A DNA stretch of 64,000 nucleotides from JAGVSV01 sp050952845 (GTDB lineage: Bacteria > Bacillota > Clostridia > Christensenellales > Aristaeellaceae). Made by a program: the position numbers and the translations under genes. Under the pieces are notes generated by a model. That model was not told the origin of the DNA, made no database searches, and saw only the letters and a program-made list of their open reading frames with translations. The stretch spans positions 124,001 through 188,000 of the forward strand of contig JBMNLP010000001.1 of assembly GCA_050952845.1 (NCBI GenBank), in the 5' to 3' direction. The first letter of the stretch is position 1. Every line of letters begins with the position of its first letter. Below are positions 43,741 to 51,910 of this stretch, piece by piece.

Positions 43741-44886
43741 CTATGAGCCGAACACCTCCGCCGCCTCCGCCATGTTGTCGATGACCTGCACGCCGAAGGG
43801 GCACCGTTCCTCACAGCTGCCGCAGGCGATGCAGGCGCTGCCACCCGCCTGCAGCGCGGCGTAGTGCTGCCGCACGCTGGGGGGCACGTTGGCCGGGTCC
43901 AGCCTGGCGATGTCTAAGTAGCGGTGCACGGTGGCGATGTCGATGTCGGCGGGGCAGGGCTGGCAGTGGCTGCAGTACACGCAGGCGCCGCGCATCATGC
44001 CTTCCCTGCCACGGATCACGTCGGCATAGTCCTTTTCCTCGTCGGGCATGGTCAGGTAGCGGCAGGCTTCTTCTACCTCCTTGGCGCTGCTGTACCCTAA
44101 CATCACGCTGGCCACCGCCGGACGGGACAGCGCGTAGTGGATGCACTGGGCGACGGTGAGCGGCGCCTTGAAGGGGGAGTGTTCGGCGCTGAGCAGCTTG
44201 CCCGCGCCCAGCGTTTTCATCGTGGTGATGCCGACGCCCTTCCGCTCGCACAGCAGGTACATCGCCGCGCGGTCGGGGTCCACGTCTTCCAGGCGGCGGT
44301 CGCCCATGTTTTCGAACATGCTGTCCAGCGAGGCGGTGGACGGGTTCATGTCAAAGGCGGCGTTGACGCTGAACATCAGCGTGTCTAATAAGTCCATCTC
44401 CACCATTTTCCGCACCATCAGCGGGTTGTGCGAGGTGGCGCCGATGTGGCGGATCACCCCGTCCTGCTTCATTTTATGCGCATAGTCGGCGATGCCGTTT
44501 TTCAGCACCAGCTCCAGCGCTTCCTCGCTGTCCATGAAAAAGAACATGCCGCAGTCGATGTAGTCGGTTTCCAGCGCGTCCAGCAGCTCCCCGAAGTAGC
44601 GCTTGCAGGTGTCCAGGTCGCGGCTGATATCGTACTTTTCCTTCAGGTCGACCGAGCCGATGGCGCCCTGGATGATGAACCTGTCCCGCTTGCCGCGCAT
44701 GGCCCTGCCGATGTTGCGGCGCACCTCCTTACCGGGCATGAACAGGTCCATCATGTTGATGCCGTTTTCCAGGCACGCGTGGATGACCTCCTCCGCCACA
44801 GCATAGGGTTTGCCGTCCAGGTATTCGGTTCCGATGCCGATGACGCCCACCTGCAGGCCCGTGCTGCCCAACGCTCTGTAAATCAT
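43741..44886 (-). CDS. Aldo/keto reductase with C-terminal 4Fe-4S ferredoxin domain
   Basis: This 381-residue protein starts at MIYRALGSTGLQVGVIGIGT (ATG 44886), the usual AKR opening. The AKR barrel (GAIGSVDLKEKYD, RHIGATSHNP, SVMLGYSSAKEVEEA) is followed by Cys-rich CVYCSHCQPCPADID and CIACGSCEERCPFGVQV, two ferredoxin-type cluster sites. This architecture is common in anaerobes. It is the first gene of the sugar operon and may reduce or oxidise a sugar acid feeding KDG, which is inference. Confidence 0.8.
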   Translation of the reverse strand: MIYRALGSTGLQVGVIGIGTEYLDGKPYAVAEEVIHACLENGINMMDLFMPGKEVRRNIGRAMRGKRDRFIIQGAIGSVDLKEKYDISRDLDTCKRYFGELLDALETDYIDCGMFFFMDSEEALELVLKNGIADYAHKMKQDGVIRHIGATSHNPLMVRKMVEMDLLDTLMFSVNAAFDMNPSTASLDSMFENMGDRRLEDVDPDRAAMYLLCERKGVGITTMKTLGAGKLLSAEHSPFKAPLTVAQCIHYALSRPAVASVMLGYSSAKEVEEACRYLTMPDEEKDYADVIRGREGMMRGACVYCSHCQPCPADIDIATVHRYLDIARLDPANVPPSVRQHYAALQAGGSACIACGSCEERCPFGVQVIDNMAEAAEVFGS

Positions 44887-44918
44887 ATCCTTCTCACTTT
44901 CTGTGTTTGGTTTGGTAT

Positions 44919-44947
44919 AGTATAGCAGCAAATGGAGGCGGGCTCAA
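44919..44947 (-). promoter_or_regulatory. Promoter of the four-gene sugar operon
   Basis: On the minus strand there is a -35 TTGAGC (44947-44942), a 17-base spacer and a -10 TATACT (44924-44919), 33 bases before the start at 44886. Confidence 0.65.
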
Positions 44948-44984
44948 GGCTTCCCGGCCAGCAAAAAACAAGCCGGCATATGTA

Positions 44985-45146
44985 ATACTGACTCCAAACA
45001 TTAATGCACCGTCGTGGCGGTTCTTTTGACCTGCAACTGCGTCGGCTGCTCGGTCAGCGTAGCGCTGCTACGCTTCCCTCGTCTGCTCCTTGTTGCAAGC
45101 CAAAATCTCCCGCCCCTTTGGATGCATTAATGTTTTACGTCAGTAT
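44985..45146. repeat. 162-bp dispersed structured repeat, copy 2
   Basis: It has the same length and core as 25377-25538, but the outer arms read ATACTGAC / GTCAGTAT instead of ATACCAAC / GTTGGTAT. The inner arm reads AAACATTAA / TTAATGTTT instead of AAACATGAA / TTCATGTTT. Each change on one side is matched on the other. It lies upstream of the WXG100 cluster, as copy 1 lies upstream of the cas operon. Confidence 0.7.
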
Positions 45147-45301
45147 AAAAAATGCTGTTTATGGAAAATTTCGTGTCATTCATCAATATGAATTGAATTA
45201 TTTTTGGAAGTATGCCATGATACAGTTGCATCAAGAATCAAGGAGGTTAACCGGTTCCCTAATTTACACAGCATCCAAAGTTATGAAAGGAGCACAAAGG
45301 T
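45147..45301 (+). promoter_or_regulatory. Upstream region of the WXG100 cluster
   Basis: AT-rich DNA with a possible -35 TTGAAT (about 45194-45199) but no good -10 at the right distance. A strong AAAGGAG site precedes the ATG at 45302. An unused-looking AAGGAGG (45240-45246) also occurs with no matching gene. Confidence 0.3.
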
Positions 45302-45583
45302 ATGGCAATCAATCTACTGGTATCAGCTGCAGCGATCGTAGGCTTCATCAACGAGGCGGAGGCTGCACAGGACGATCTCAACAAGGCGATGCAGAATTGC
45401 GACGCCGCAGCCCAGAACCTGCTGGCCAACTGGCAAGGCCCCGCCGCTGAGGCGTTCCGCAAAGAGGAAGAGGATTTCAAAATGTGGGGCAGGCAGATGG
45501 ACAGCGCTGCCCGCGATGTTTTCAGCAAAGTTGGCGAGGTGCTCGACCTGTTCGCCAACAACGAAAACCTCATCAGACGCTGA
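45302..45583 (+). CDS. WXG100-family protein 1
   Basis: This 93-residue protein consists of two helices joined by NWQGPAAEAF, the WXG turn of ESAT-6-like proteins. Such proteins form helical-hairpin dimers and are substrates or partners of type VII secretion. It has an unusually long hydrophobic N-terminal helix (INLLVSAAAIVGFI). It is the first of four small helical genes, each with its own ribosome site. Confidence 0.8.
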   Translation: MAINLLVSAAAIVGFINEAEAAQDDLNKAMQNCDAAAQNLLANWQGPAAEAFRKEEEDFKMWGRQMDSAARDVFSKVGEVLDLFANNENLIRR

Positions 45584-45631
45584 GGCAGCAGGCGCAGCGT
45601 AGCACAATTGAGTTAGAAAAGGAGTTGTAAA

Positions 45632-45955
45632 ATGTCTAATACTAATTTTGTTGTATCTCCCGAGGCGCTGCGGGCAGCGGCGGACGAATACCTGCGGGAA
45701 CTGACCAACGTTTTCCGCGCACTGGAGCATTATCACAAGGCCATCAGAAGGCTGTTCGATGACTTTTCAGGCGTTACGGCTGCTGCGATGTTTGCCAAGC
45801 TGATTCAGCTGACCCGCAACCTGATGGCGACGACTGACCGCATTTTGGAGACTAACGAAGAACTGAGAACCAGCGCCGGCATCTATGAAGAGGTTGAGCG
45901 CGCCAACGAATCCCTCATGCAGGAACTGAACGTCGGCTCCGCCTACAGCGGCTGA
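45632..45955 (+). CDS. WXG100-like helical protein lacking the WXG motif
   Basis: This 107-residue, mostly helical protein has size and layout like its neighbours, but the turn region reads RLFDDFSGVTAAAMF, with Phe-Ser-Gly where Trp-X-Gly would be. It could be the divergent partner of a WXG100 heterodimer (as CFP-10/ESAT-6 pairs) or a chaperone. It starts behind AAAGGAG. Confidence 0.6.
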   Translation: MSNTNFVVSPEALRAAADEYLRELTNVFRALEHYHKAIRRLFDDFSGVTAAAMFAKLIQLTRNLMATTDRILETNEELRTSAGIYEEVERANESLMQELNVGSAYSG

Positions 45956-45998
45956 GCAGTGTCCGGACCAACACAATACAACATAAGGAGGCAACACC

Positions 45999-46292
45999 AT
46001 GTCTGGATTTACCGTTGATTATCGTCAGCTGATGAGCGCAGCCAGCAGAATCTTTTCGGAAGCTGACCGTTATGACCAAACCGCCGACACCCTGAAAGCC
46101 GCTGCCGATCAGCTGGCCAACTGCTGGGAAGGCCCGGCAAGCCGCAACTTCAAGGACGAGCAGGAGCGCGCCTACACCTGGTTCAAGGAAATGGCCGCCA
46201 TATGCCGTGATTATGCCGAAAAGGCCAACATCGCCGCCAGCCGCTACTACGACGCCGAGGAAGCAGCCAAGGCGGCAATTAACAAGCGGTAA
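45999..46292 (+). CDS. WXG100-family protein 2
   Basis: This 97-residue helical hairpin has the turn NCWEGPASRNFKDEQ (WEG) and a C-terminal helix ending in YYDAEEAAKAAINKR. The family is ESAT-6/WXG100, typically exported as dimers by an EssC/EccC ATPase. AAGGAGG precedes the ATG. Confidence 0.8.
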   Translation: MSGFTVDYRQLMSAASRIFSEADRYDQTADTLKAAADQLANCWEGPASRNFKDEQERAYTWFKEMAAICRDYAEKANIAASRYYDAEEAAKAAINKR

Positions 46293-46338
46293 CACGCGGC
46301 ACCCCATTTCAAAACCGATTGATTAGGAGGAAGACAAT

Positions 46339-46668
46339 ATGTCAATGGATCTGGATAGAGTAGTTGTGGCGGAAAGCGACCTGCAGGATGCCATCAACAC
46401 CTACAACAAATGCAAGAACGATTTTCAGAACGCCTATCTCCAGATGTCCAACGCTGTCCGCCAGGCGGACACCATCTGGCACGGCCAGGCCAGCGAGACG
46501 TTTAAGGATAAATTCAACCAGATGTACAACAACATCGTCTATACCGAAGACGAGGTGCAGGCCTCGGTGGACCTGCTGAACAAAGCCCTGGAAGTTTACG
46601 CCGAAACCGAACAGCGCGGCACCATGATCGTGGAATCTATGAACGTGGGTACCAACCCCTGGGCATAA
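46339..46668 (+). CDS. WXG100-family protein 3
   Basis: This 109-residue protein has the turn TIWHGQASETFKDKFNQMYN (WHG) between two helices. A C-terminal tail GTMIVESMNVGTNPWA could act as an export signal; the secretion signal YxxxD/E is not obvious. It is the fourth gene of the small-protein set. Confidence 0.78.
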   Translation: MSMDLDRVVVAESDLQDAINTYNKCKNDFQNAYLQMSNAVRQADTIWHGQASETFKDKFNQMYNNIVYTEDEVQASVDLLNKALEVYAETEQRGTMIVESMNVGTNPWA

Positions 46669-46742
46669 CATATGCACCCTTTGCCCGCGCCGGGCTGTAG
46701 TCGGCGCGGGCAGCAATTTATAAATTAGGAAGGAACAGTCTG

Positions 46743-47438
46743 ATGAGCGACATCCCCATGGACAAAACATTTGGTCAAGGCAAGCTGGAGGCGGTCAACC
46801 AGCTGGCGGCAAAAGGGCTGCAATACTTGCAGGACAAGTACCACAAGCCGTTTCAAATCGCCAGCCTGACCGAGGGCAACATCATATCCAACCAGCAGAC
46901 GCTCCGCGTGTATGCCCAGGGGGATGACCCGGAAGACGACATGGCTGTCCTCCTCAGCCGGGATTATGGCGCCGAGTTTGCCGACAGCTACTTTGGCGTT
47001 CTGGTGCGCGCGGACTATGAGGCGTGGGTCAGCCGGCTGCTGGACGGCATTCTGGACGAGAAAAAGGTGTTCTGCGGCGGCTTTATGGAGGAAACGTTTC
47101 CTCCCGACCTGGACGCGGGAAAAACATGGGACGACGCCCTGGCGATAGGCCAACCCATGACGGGCATCCTCTATATTTACACCCAGGACAACCCCGGGCA
47201 GGCGCTGGGCAGCCGCAAGGCCATTGAGGAACGGTTCCGCCAGGTTGGTCAGGGCGCGCTGGTCAAGGTGATCGCGCTGCATCCCCCCCGCCTGGACGGC
47301 ATCACCCGGGAGAACTTCCGCGATATGGTGCCCTACTACCGGGACAGGGAGCACGCCATCACTGCGGGCATTCTCGACTTTTACGCCGGCACGGAGGCGC
47401 CCGCCCCGGCCAATGAACAAGACAGGGAGGAAACGTAA
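46743..47438 (+). CDS. Soluble protein of unknown function paired with the lipase gene
   Basis: This 231-residue protein has no signal peptide or membrane segment and no family I recognise. It is acidic, with DDPEDDMAVLLSRDYGAEFA, a central FGVLVRADYEAWVSRLLDG and a disordered tail (EAPAPANEQDREET). The stop overlaps the next ATG by one base, so it is translated with the DUF2974-like lipase. A chaperone, adaptor or immunity role toward that protein is possible but unproven. AGGAAGGA precedes the start. Confidence 0.45.
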   Translation: MSDIPMDKTFGQGKLEAVNQLAAKGLQYLQDKYHKPFQIASLTEGNIISNQQTLRVYAQGDDPEDDMAVLLSRDYGAEFADSYFGVLVRADYEAWVSRLLDGILDEKKVFCGGFMEETFPPDLDAGKTWDDALAIGQPMTGILYIYTQDNPGQALGSRKAIEERFRQVGQGALVKVIALHPPRLDGITRENFRDMVPYYRDREHAITAGILDFYAGTEAPAPANEQDREET

Positions 47439-48961
47439 TGGCTGCCAAGCTATCCGAGCGCGATCTGTTGCTGTTGAGCAACCTCGCTTACATTGTGCCT
47501 GAAAACGCCAGCGGCAGCCTGAACACGGTGGCTGATGGCTTGCTTTCAACGATTGACAGCCGGAAGGAGCCGCTGCGGGGAGGCTTGTCCAAAGAGGATG
47601 CCAGGCTGATGCTTCAGGACATCCAAAATTCCCCCAACCTGCGGAACCTGCGGGTCATCAAGTACGACACCGGGACGGAAGCCCTGTGCCTGGAAGTGCC
47701 GGGCACGGACAGCGCGGTGGTGGCCTACCAGGGGTCGGGCGGTCAGTTTGCCCGATGGAAAGGCAACGCCACCGACTTTGCCGACGTGGACTCCGACTAC
47801 CGCAACAGCGTCGAGCGCCTGGCGCGGGACCTGGAGCGTCAGGGCTATTCGGACATCACAGCCACCGGCCATTCCAAGGGCGGGCACGGGGCGGAGCATA
47901 TGGCGGTGGTGGCGCCCAACAGCGTCAGCCGCGTGGTGTCCTTTGACGGTTATGGTGTCAGCGGGGAATACCTGAAGCAATATGAAAGCGCGATCGCCCG
48001 GGTCAGGGGGCGGATCACCGCCATCAACGGCGACAACGACTATGTTCAGGGCATCGGGCACGACATTGCCGGCAGGGTGGTGTATGTAAGAAATGCAGGT
48101 AACGATTTTACAAGCTTCCACCGCTCCAGCGACCTGTACTTTGCAGGCGAGTATGATAACCGCGGTGACTTTGCGCCCTGGTGTTTACGGGACACCCCGG
48201 ATATCGTCGGCGAGGCAGCTACGAATGTTATCAACAACATCATGAACGACCTGACCAATGCCTGGTGGATTTCCGAAGGCACGCGCAGCCTCGCTTTTGA
48301 AAGAATAGGCACGGTACTGGGCTTGGTATTCGGCAAGGAGGATCGGTTCACTTTCCGTTCGGCGTGGGAGGTCACCAAGTTTTTGCTCAGGGAGAAAGCG
48401 AGTGGCAGTTTTGGTATTGATGTGCTGACTGCACTGGGAGTTGTTCTTTTTAAAAACCGTGATGGGATTATCTATACGATGGCTGCAATGTCGGTGGAGC
48501 GCGACGATGGAAGAAAGCCGCCCAGGCGGCAAAGCAAGGTTCCGCCGCTGATGCTCCATGCCCAGGGGGCAGGCGGGCTTGCTTCGGGCGGGCAGGACAG
48601 CCGCACGGAGTTTTCCCCGCAGGCGTTGGATCAGGCCATCGCCGCGCTGAACCGCCTGCAGCGCGATCTGGAGGCGCTGGGCGCCCAGGTGCAGGGCAGC
48701 GGCCGGTTCGCCAGCTGGAAGGTGAGCAACTATTTCCTTTCGGGCTCGGTCGCCTGCCGTCTGCGCGCTGCTGTCACCGGCGTGCGCGCGGGGCGTCTGT
48801 CCATGGTGCTGGGCAGCTATGCCCGCATGCTCAGGGCGTATGGCGACGAGGTGAGCCGGTTGGCGCGGGCCGTATCCGAGGCGCGCGATATCTTCAACAA
48901 CACCGAGCGGTCCCTCATCGAGATGGGCGAAAGCCTTGCCGTTGGGTCGGACAGCGTGTGA
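47438..48961 (+). CDS. DUF2974-like lipase/hydrolase with helical C-terminus
   Basis: This 507-residue protein opens with LSERDLLLLSNLAYI, and residues about 90-160 hold SAVVAYQGSGGQFARWKGNA. TATGHSKGGHGAEHMAVVA carries the nucleophile serine in GHSKG, as in DUF2974/Mbeg1-type alpha/beta hydrolases. Residues about 385-507 are a long alpha-helical region (AIAALNRLQRDLEALGAQVQ, SRLARAVSEARDIFNNTERS) that resembles the helical hairpins of LXG/WXG proteins. It has no signal peptide. Lipases of this type near WXG100 genes are candidate type VII effectors; that role here is inference. Confidence 0.7.
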   Translation: MAAKLSERDLLLLSNLAYIVPENASGSLNTVADGLLSTIDSRKEPLRGGLSKEDARLMLQDIQNSPNLRNLRVIKYDTGTEALCLEVPGTDSAVVAYQGSGGQFARWKGNATDFADVDSDYRNSVERLARDLERQGYSDITATGHSKGGHGAEHMAVVAPNSVSRVVSFDGYGVSGEYLKQYESAIARVRGRITAINGDNDYVQGIGHDIAGRVVYVRNAGNDFTSFHRSSDLYFAGEYDNRGDFAPWCLRDTPDIVGEAATNVINNIMNDLTNAWWISEGTRSLAFERIGTVLGLVFGKEDRFTFRSAWEVTKFLLREKASGSFGIDVLTALGVVLFKNRDGIIYTMAAMSVERDDGRKPPRRQSKVPPLMLHAQGAGGLASGGQDSRTEFSPQALDQAIAALNRLQRDLEALGAQVQGSGRFASWKVSNYFLSGSVACRLRAAVTGVRAGRLSMVLGSYARMLRAYGDEVSRLARAVSEARDIFNNTERSLIEMGESLAVGSDSV

Positions 48962-48999
48962 CGGTGGCCTCCGGTGCGCAAAGCGGGGCGGCCTTCCAA

Positions 49000-49032
49000 G
49001 GAGCAGAACGTATGTTCTGCTCCGTTCGTTTT
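49000..49032 (+). terminator. Hairpin after the lipase gene
   Basis: A perfect 10-bp stem GGAGCAGAAC / GTTCTGCTCC with a GTAT loop has a T4 run six bases later. The weak U-tract makes it a possible attenuator rather than a full stop. Confidence 0.55.
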
Positions 49033-49067
49033 GCCTGGCATTTTGTCCCTGAAATTTTGGAAACACC

Positions 49068-49105
49068 TGAAATGCCTTGAAATAAATCATTTCAGCGTAT
49101 ATAAT
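49068..49105 (+). promoter_or_regulatory. Promoter of the VWA-FHA gene with inverted repeat over the -35
   Basis: There is a -35 TTGAAA (49077-49082), a 17-base spacer and a consensus -10 TATAAT (49100-49105). The arms TGAAATG (49068-49074) and CATTTCA (49088-49094) bracket the -35 and could be a repressor site. Confidence 0.65.
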
Positions 49106-49167
49106 GCCTTAGACGCTGAACGGTGTTTATTTTTCAAGCCCTTCAGAACGGTGAGCGAGGTGTGTAC

Positions 49168-51882
49168 ATGAAGCGGATCGGCAAGCGCGTTTGTGGCATC
49201 ATCCTGCTGATGGCATGGCTGTGCGGTTTGGCGCAGCCTGCCGCTGCGGCTAACGCCGCCGGCATTGAGGTGATGCGGGTATACCAGGTGGATGACAGCA
49301 CCCAGCTGAACATCAGCTTCAAAGCTTCGGCGGAGAACCAGTCCGGCATAGGCTTTATGGCGATGGGAATGTCGGTGCCCGCCGCCGCCTTAACCGGCGC
49401 CGGCACGGCGGGGCATATCCTGGTGGTGGATACATCCGAATACTACATCAAAGGGGACTATTACACCAACGAACACCTGCTCACCATGGCAGCCAGCATG
49501 CTGGAGGGCATTCCCTCCGGCCACCAGGTCATGCTGATGACTACGGATGCGCGGGGCACCGCCACCTTTAACTGGGGCAACGCGCGCGACGCCCTCAGCA
49601 ACCTGGCGGGCCGCGGCAAGCTGGACCAAACCGAGCACGACGTGCTGGGCGCGGTCGAGCAGGCCATGGACATTGCTTTTGCGCCGCCCAGCGGCGGGCC
49701 CGCCTTTGTCAGCAGCGTGCTGGTGCTGACCGACGGCATGCTGGGCGACAACAGCACCGAGAGCATTGCCAACCTCCAGGGCAGCATTTCCCGCATTCAA
49801 AACAAGCTGAACGACACCCACCGTGTGCGCATGGTGGTGGGCTGGCCCCGGCGCGTGACGGGCGGCGGCTCCCCCACCAACCAGGCCCTGGTGGACAGCG
49901 GCATCGGCATGCTCAAAGGCATGGTGAACGCCTTTGGCGGCGCCATCGTCGACGTGCCCCTGACGGGCGCGCGCGGCAGAACCGAGCTCACCGATGCGCA
50001 GACGCTGACAACGGCTGTCCGGGAGCAGCTGTGGGGCGTGCAGTACTACACGCTGGACGTATCCGGCCTCGTCGGCCTGGTGCAGTACAGCCATAACGAC
50101 GTGCTGGACGTGGCTGTCAGGGCCGGCAGCACCACCCGGGTAGCCGCCAATGTGCCTTTTAACTCGCTGTCGGTGCCCACGCCCACGCCTACACCTACGC
50201 CCACCCCTACACCCACGCCTACGCCGACCCCCACGCCCACGCCCACACCATCGCCCACCCCCACGCCTACGCCCACGCCCACACCATCGCCTGAACCCGA
50301 AACGCCTGAACCCCTGCCCACCCCTTTGGTGGCGATTGGCAGCAGCACCTCGGATGCCCGCGCCGCGGTGAACAGGCTGAAGAAACTGGGCTATCTCCAG
50401 GAGAACACCGGCCGTTTTGACGAAACGGCCCAGCTGGCCTACGACGAGTTCATGCGCGTCAACAACCGCACGGGCACGGACGGCGTGTTCCAGGCCGACT
50501 TCGACTATTTGATGAGCGACCGCGCCCTGTCCAAGCCCACCGAGCCGCCCACGGAAGCGCCGCCTACGCCCACGCCGGGCCCGGTGGACCTGCAGCTGCT
50601 GGATGCGGACAAAGGCACGGGGGCGGAGCATATCCACCGCCTGCAGACGGCGCTGTACCGCCTGAACGTATACACCTACCTCGGCGTCAACGACCGGGAC
50701 ATCAACTGGGGCGTGTTCGACGAAACCACGCTGAAGGCAGTGCAGGAGTTTTCCGAGTATTACAGCGAGCCCAACATCATGCCCAACGGCGCCAGCATTC
50801 AAATACAGGAGGCGATCTTGGCCGCGGCGGCGGACAGCAGCAAGACCACCATGGCGCCCAGCCCTGAGCCCACCGCGTCGCCCACGCCGTCGCCCCGGCC
50901 CTATACCGACCTGAAGCTGAACGACACCGACGCCAACGACCCGGACAAGCGCATCACCCGCATGCAGAACAAGCTGCAGGGCCTCGACTACTTCGATGTG
51001 CTGGGTGTCAAGGTCAGCCTGGGCGTGCTGGACGAAGCCACCCTGCAGGCCATCGCTCTGTTTGGCGAGAACAACGGCCTTGACAACAACGTTGTGGACG
51101 GCGTCAGCGCCGGCCTGGTGGAGCATATTCTGCAAAACGAAAACCTGAAAGCCGCGGAACCCAGCCCCAGCCCCGTGCCGCCCACCCTGGTGGAAGCGGC
51201 CCGCGCCCGTTTGGAGAGCACCGTTGCCATCGCCGATTTTGAGGTGCCCCTCTGGGTTATCGTGGCGGTCAGCGCGGTGCTGCTGCTGGTGATCATCGTG
51301 GTGATGGTGCTGCTGCGCTCCAGCCGCAACCGCGCCCGGTTCGAGGTGTCGTCCACGCCCTCCCGCGGCGGCGGCCAGGTTGCTGCCGACGCGCCCCCGC
51401 CGGCGGGGGAGGAGCTGACCCGGCCCGATTTAAGCGGCGCAGGCGCGGCCCAGCCGGGCACGGTGCCCCAGCCGCCCATGGGCATGGGGGACAGCGAAGC
51501 CACCATTCCCGGCGTCGTGGGCATGCCCGTCACCATTCAGGTTGACTATGCGGGCAAAAGCCGCACCATCACGCCGACGGTGGGCCACTCGCTCACCATC
51601 GGCCGGGAGATGTGCGACCTGCTGCTCGACAAGGCCGACCGGGGCGTTTCCCGCCGCCATGCCGAGCTGTTCTCCCGCGGCGGCGTCCTCTACATCCGCG
51701 ACCTGGGCTCGGTGAACGGCACCTTTGTGGACGGCGTGCAGGTGGAGGCCAGCAGTGCGCCCCAGATGGACAGCAATGTCACCGTGCCCATGGACATGTT
51801 CAGCTCCGGCGCCGGCGATTTTGCGGTGGCCAGCGGTGCCAAAATAAGCATCGGCCACCATACCCTGACCGTGACTTGGTAG
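49168..51882 (+). CDS. Membrane protein: VWA-like domain, Pro-Thr linker, three PG-binding-like modules, TM, FHA
   Basis: This 904-residue protein starts at ATG 49168, since MKRIGKRVCGIILLMAWLCG forms the signal peptide. Residues about 70-310 look like a von Willebrand A domain (ILVVDTSEYY, VLVLTDGML) with an incomplete MIDAS. A (PT)n linker covers about 334-381. Three peptidoglycan-binding-like helical modules follow (AVNRLKKLGYLQ, RLQTALYRLNVYTYLG, RMQNKLQGLDYFDVLG). A membrane helix is at about 691-715. The C-terminal FHA domain (LTIGREMCDLLLD, GVSRRHAEL, GSVNGTFVDG) is cytoplasmic. FHA domains bind phosphothreonine, which links this envelope protein to the kinases downstream. Confidence 0.8.
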   Translation: MKRIGKRVCGIILLMAWLCGLAQPAAAANAAGIEVMRVYQVDDSTQLNISFKASAENQSGIGFMAMGMSVPAAALTGAGTAGHILVVDTSEYYIKGDYYTNEHLLTMAASMLEGIPSGHQVMLMTTDARGTATFNWGNARDALSNLAGRGKLDQTEHDVLGAVEQAMDIAFAPPSGGPAFVSSVLVLTDGMLGDNSTESIANLQGSISRIQNKLNDTHRVRMVVGWPRRVTGGGSPTNQALVDSGIGMLKGMVNAFGGAIVDVPLTGARGRTELTDAQTLTTAVREQLWGVQYYTLDVSGLVGLVQYSHNDVLDVAVRAGSTTRVAANVPFNSLSVPTPTPTPTPTPTPTPTPTPTPTPTPSPTPTPTPTPTPSPEPETPEPLPTPLVAIGSSTSDARAAVNRLKKLGYLQENTGRFDETAQLAYDEFMRVNNRTGTDGVFQADFDYLMSDRALSKPTEPPTEAPPTPTPGPVDLQLLDADKGTGAEHIHRLQTALYRLNVYTYLGVNDRDINWGVFDETTLKAVQEFSEYYSEPNIMPNGASIQIQEAILAAAADSSKTTMAPSPEPTASPTPSPRPYTDLKLNDTDANDPDKRITRMQNKLQGLDYFDVLGVKVSLGVLDEATLQAIALFGENNGLDNNVVDGVSAGLVEHILQNENLKAAEPSPSPVPPTLVEAARARLESTVAIADFEVPLWVIVAVSAVLLLVIIVVMVLLRSSRNRARFEVSSTPSRGGGQVAADAPPPAGEELTRPDLSGAGAAQPGTVPQPPMGMGDSEATIPGVVGMPVTIQVDYAGKSRTITPTVGHSLTIGREMCDLLLDKADRGVSRRHAELFSRGGVLYIRDLGSVNGTFVDGVQVEASSAPQMDSNVTVPMDMFSSGAGDFAVASGAKISIGHHTLTVTW

Positions 51883-51910
51883 GGCGTGGCTGAATCGGGG
51901 AGGTTTATGC

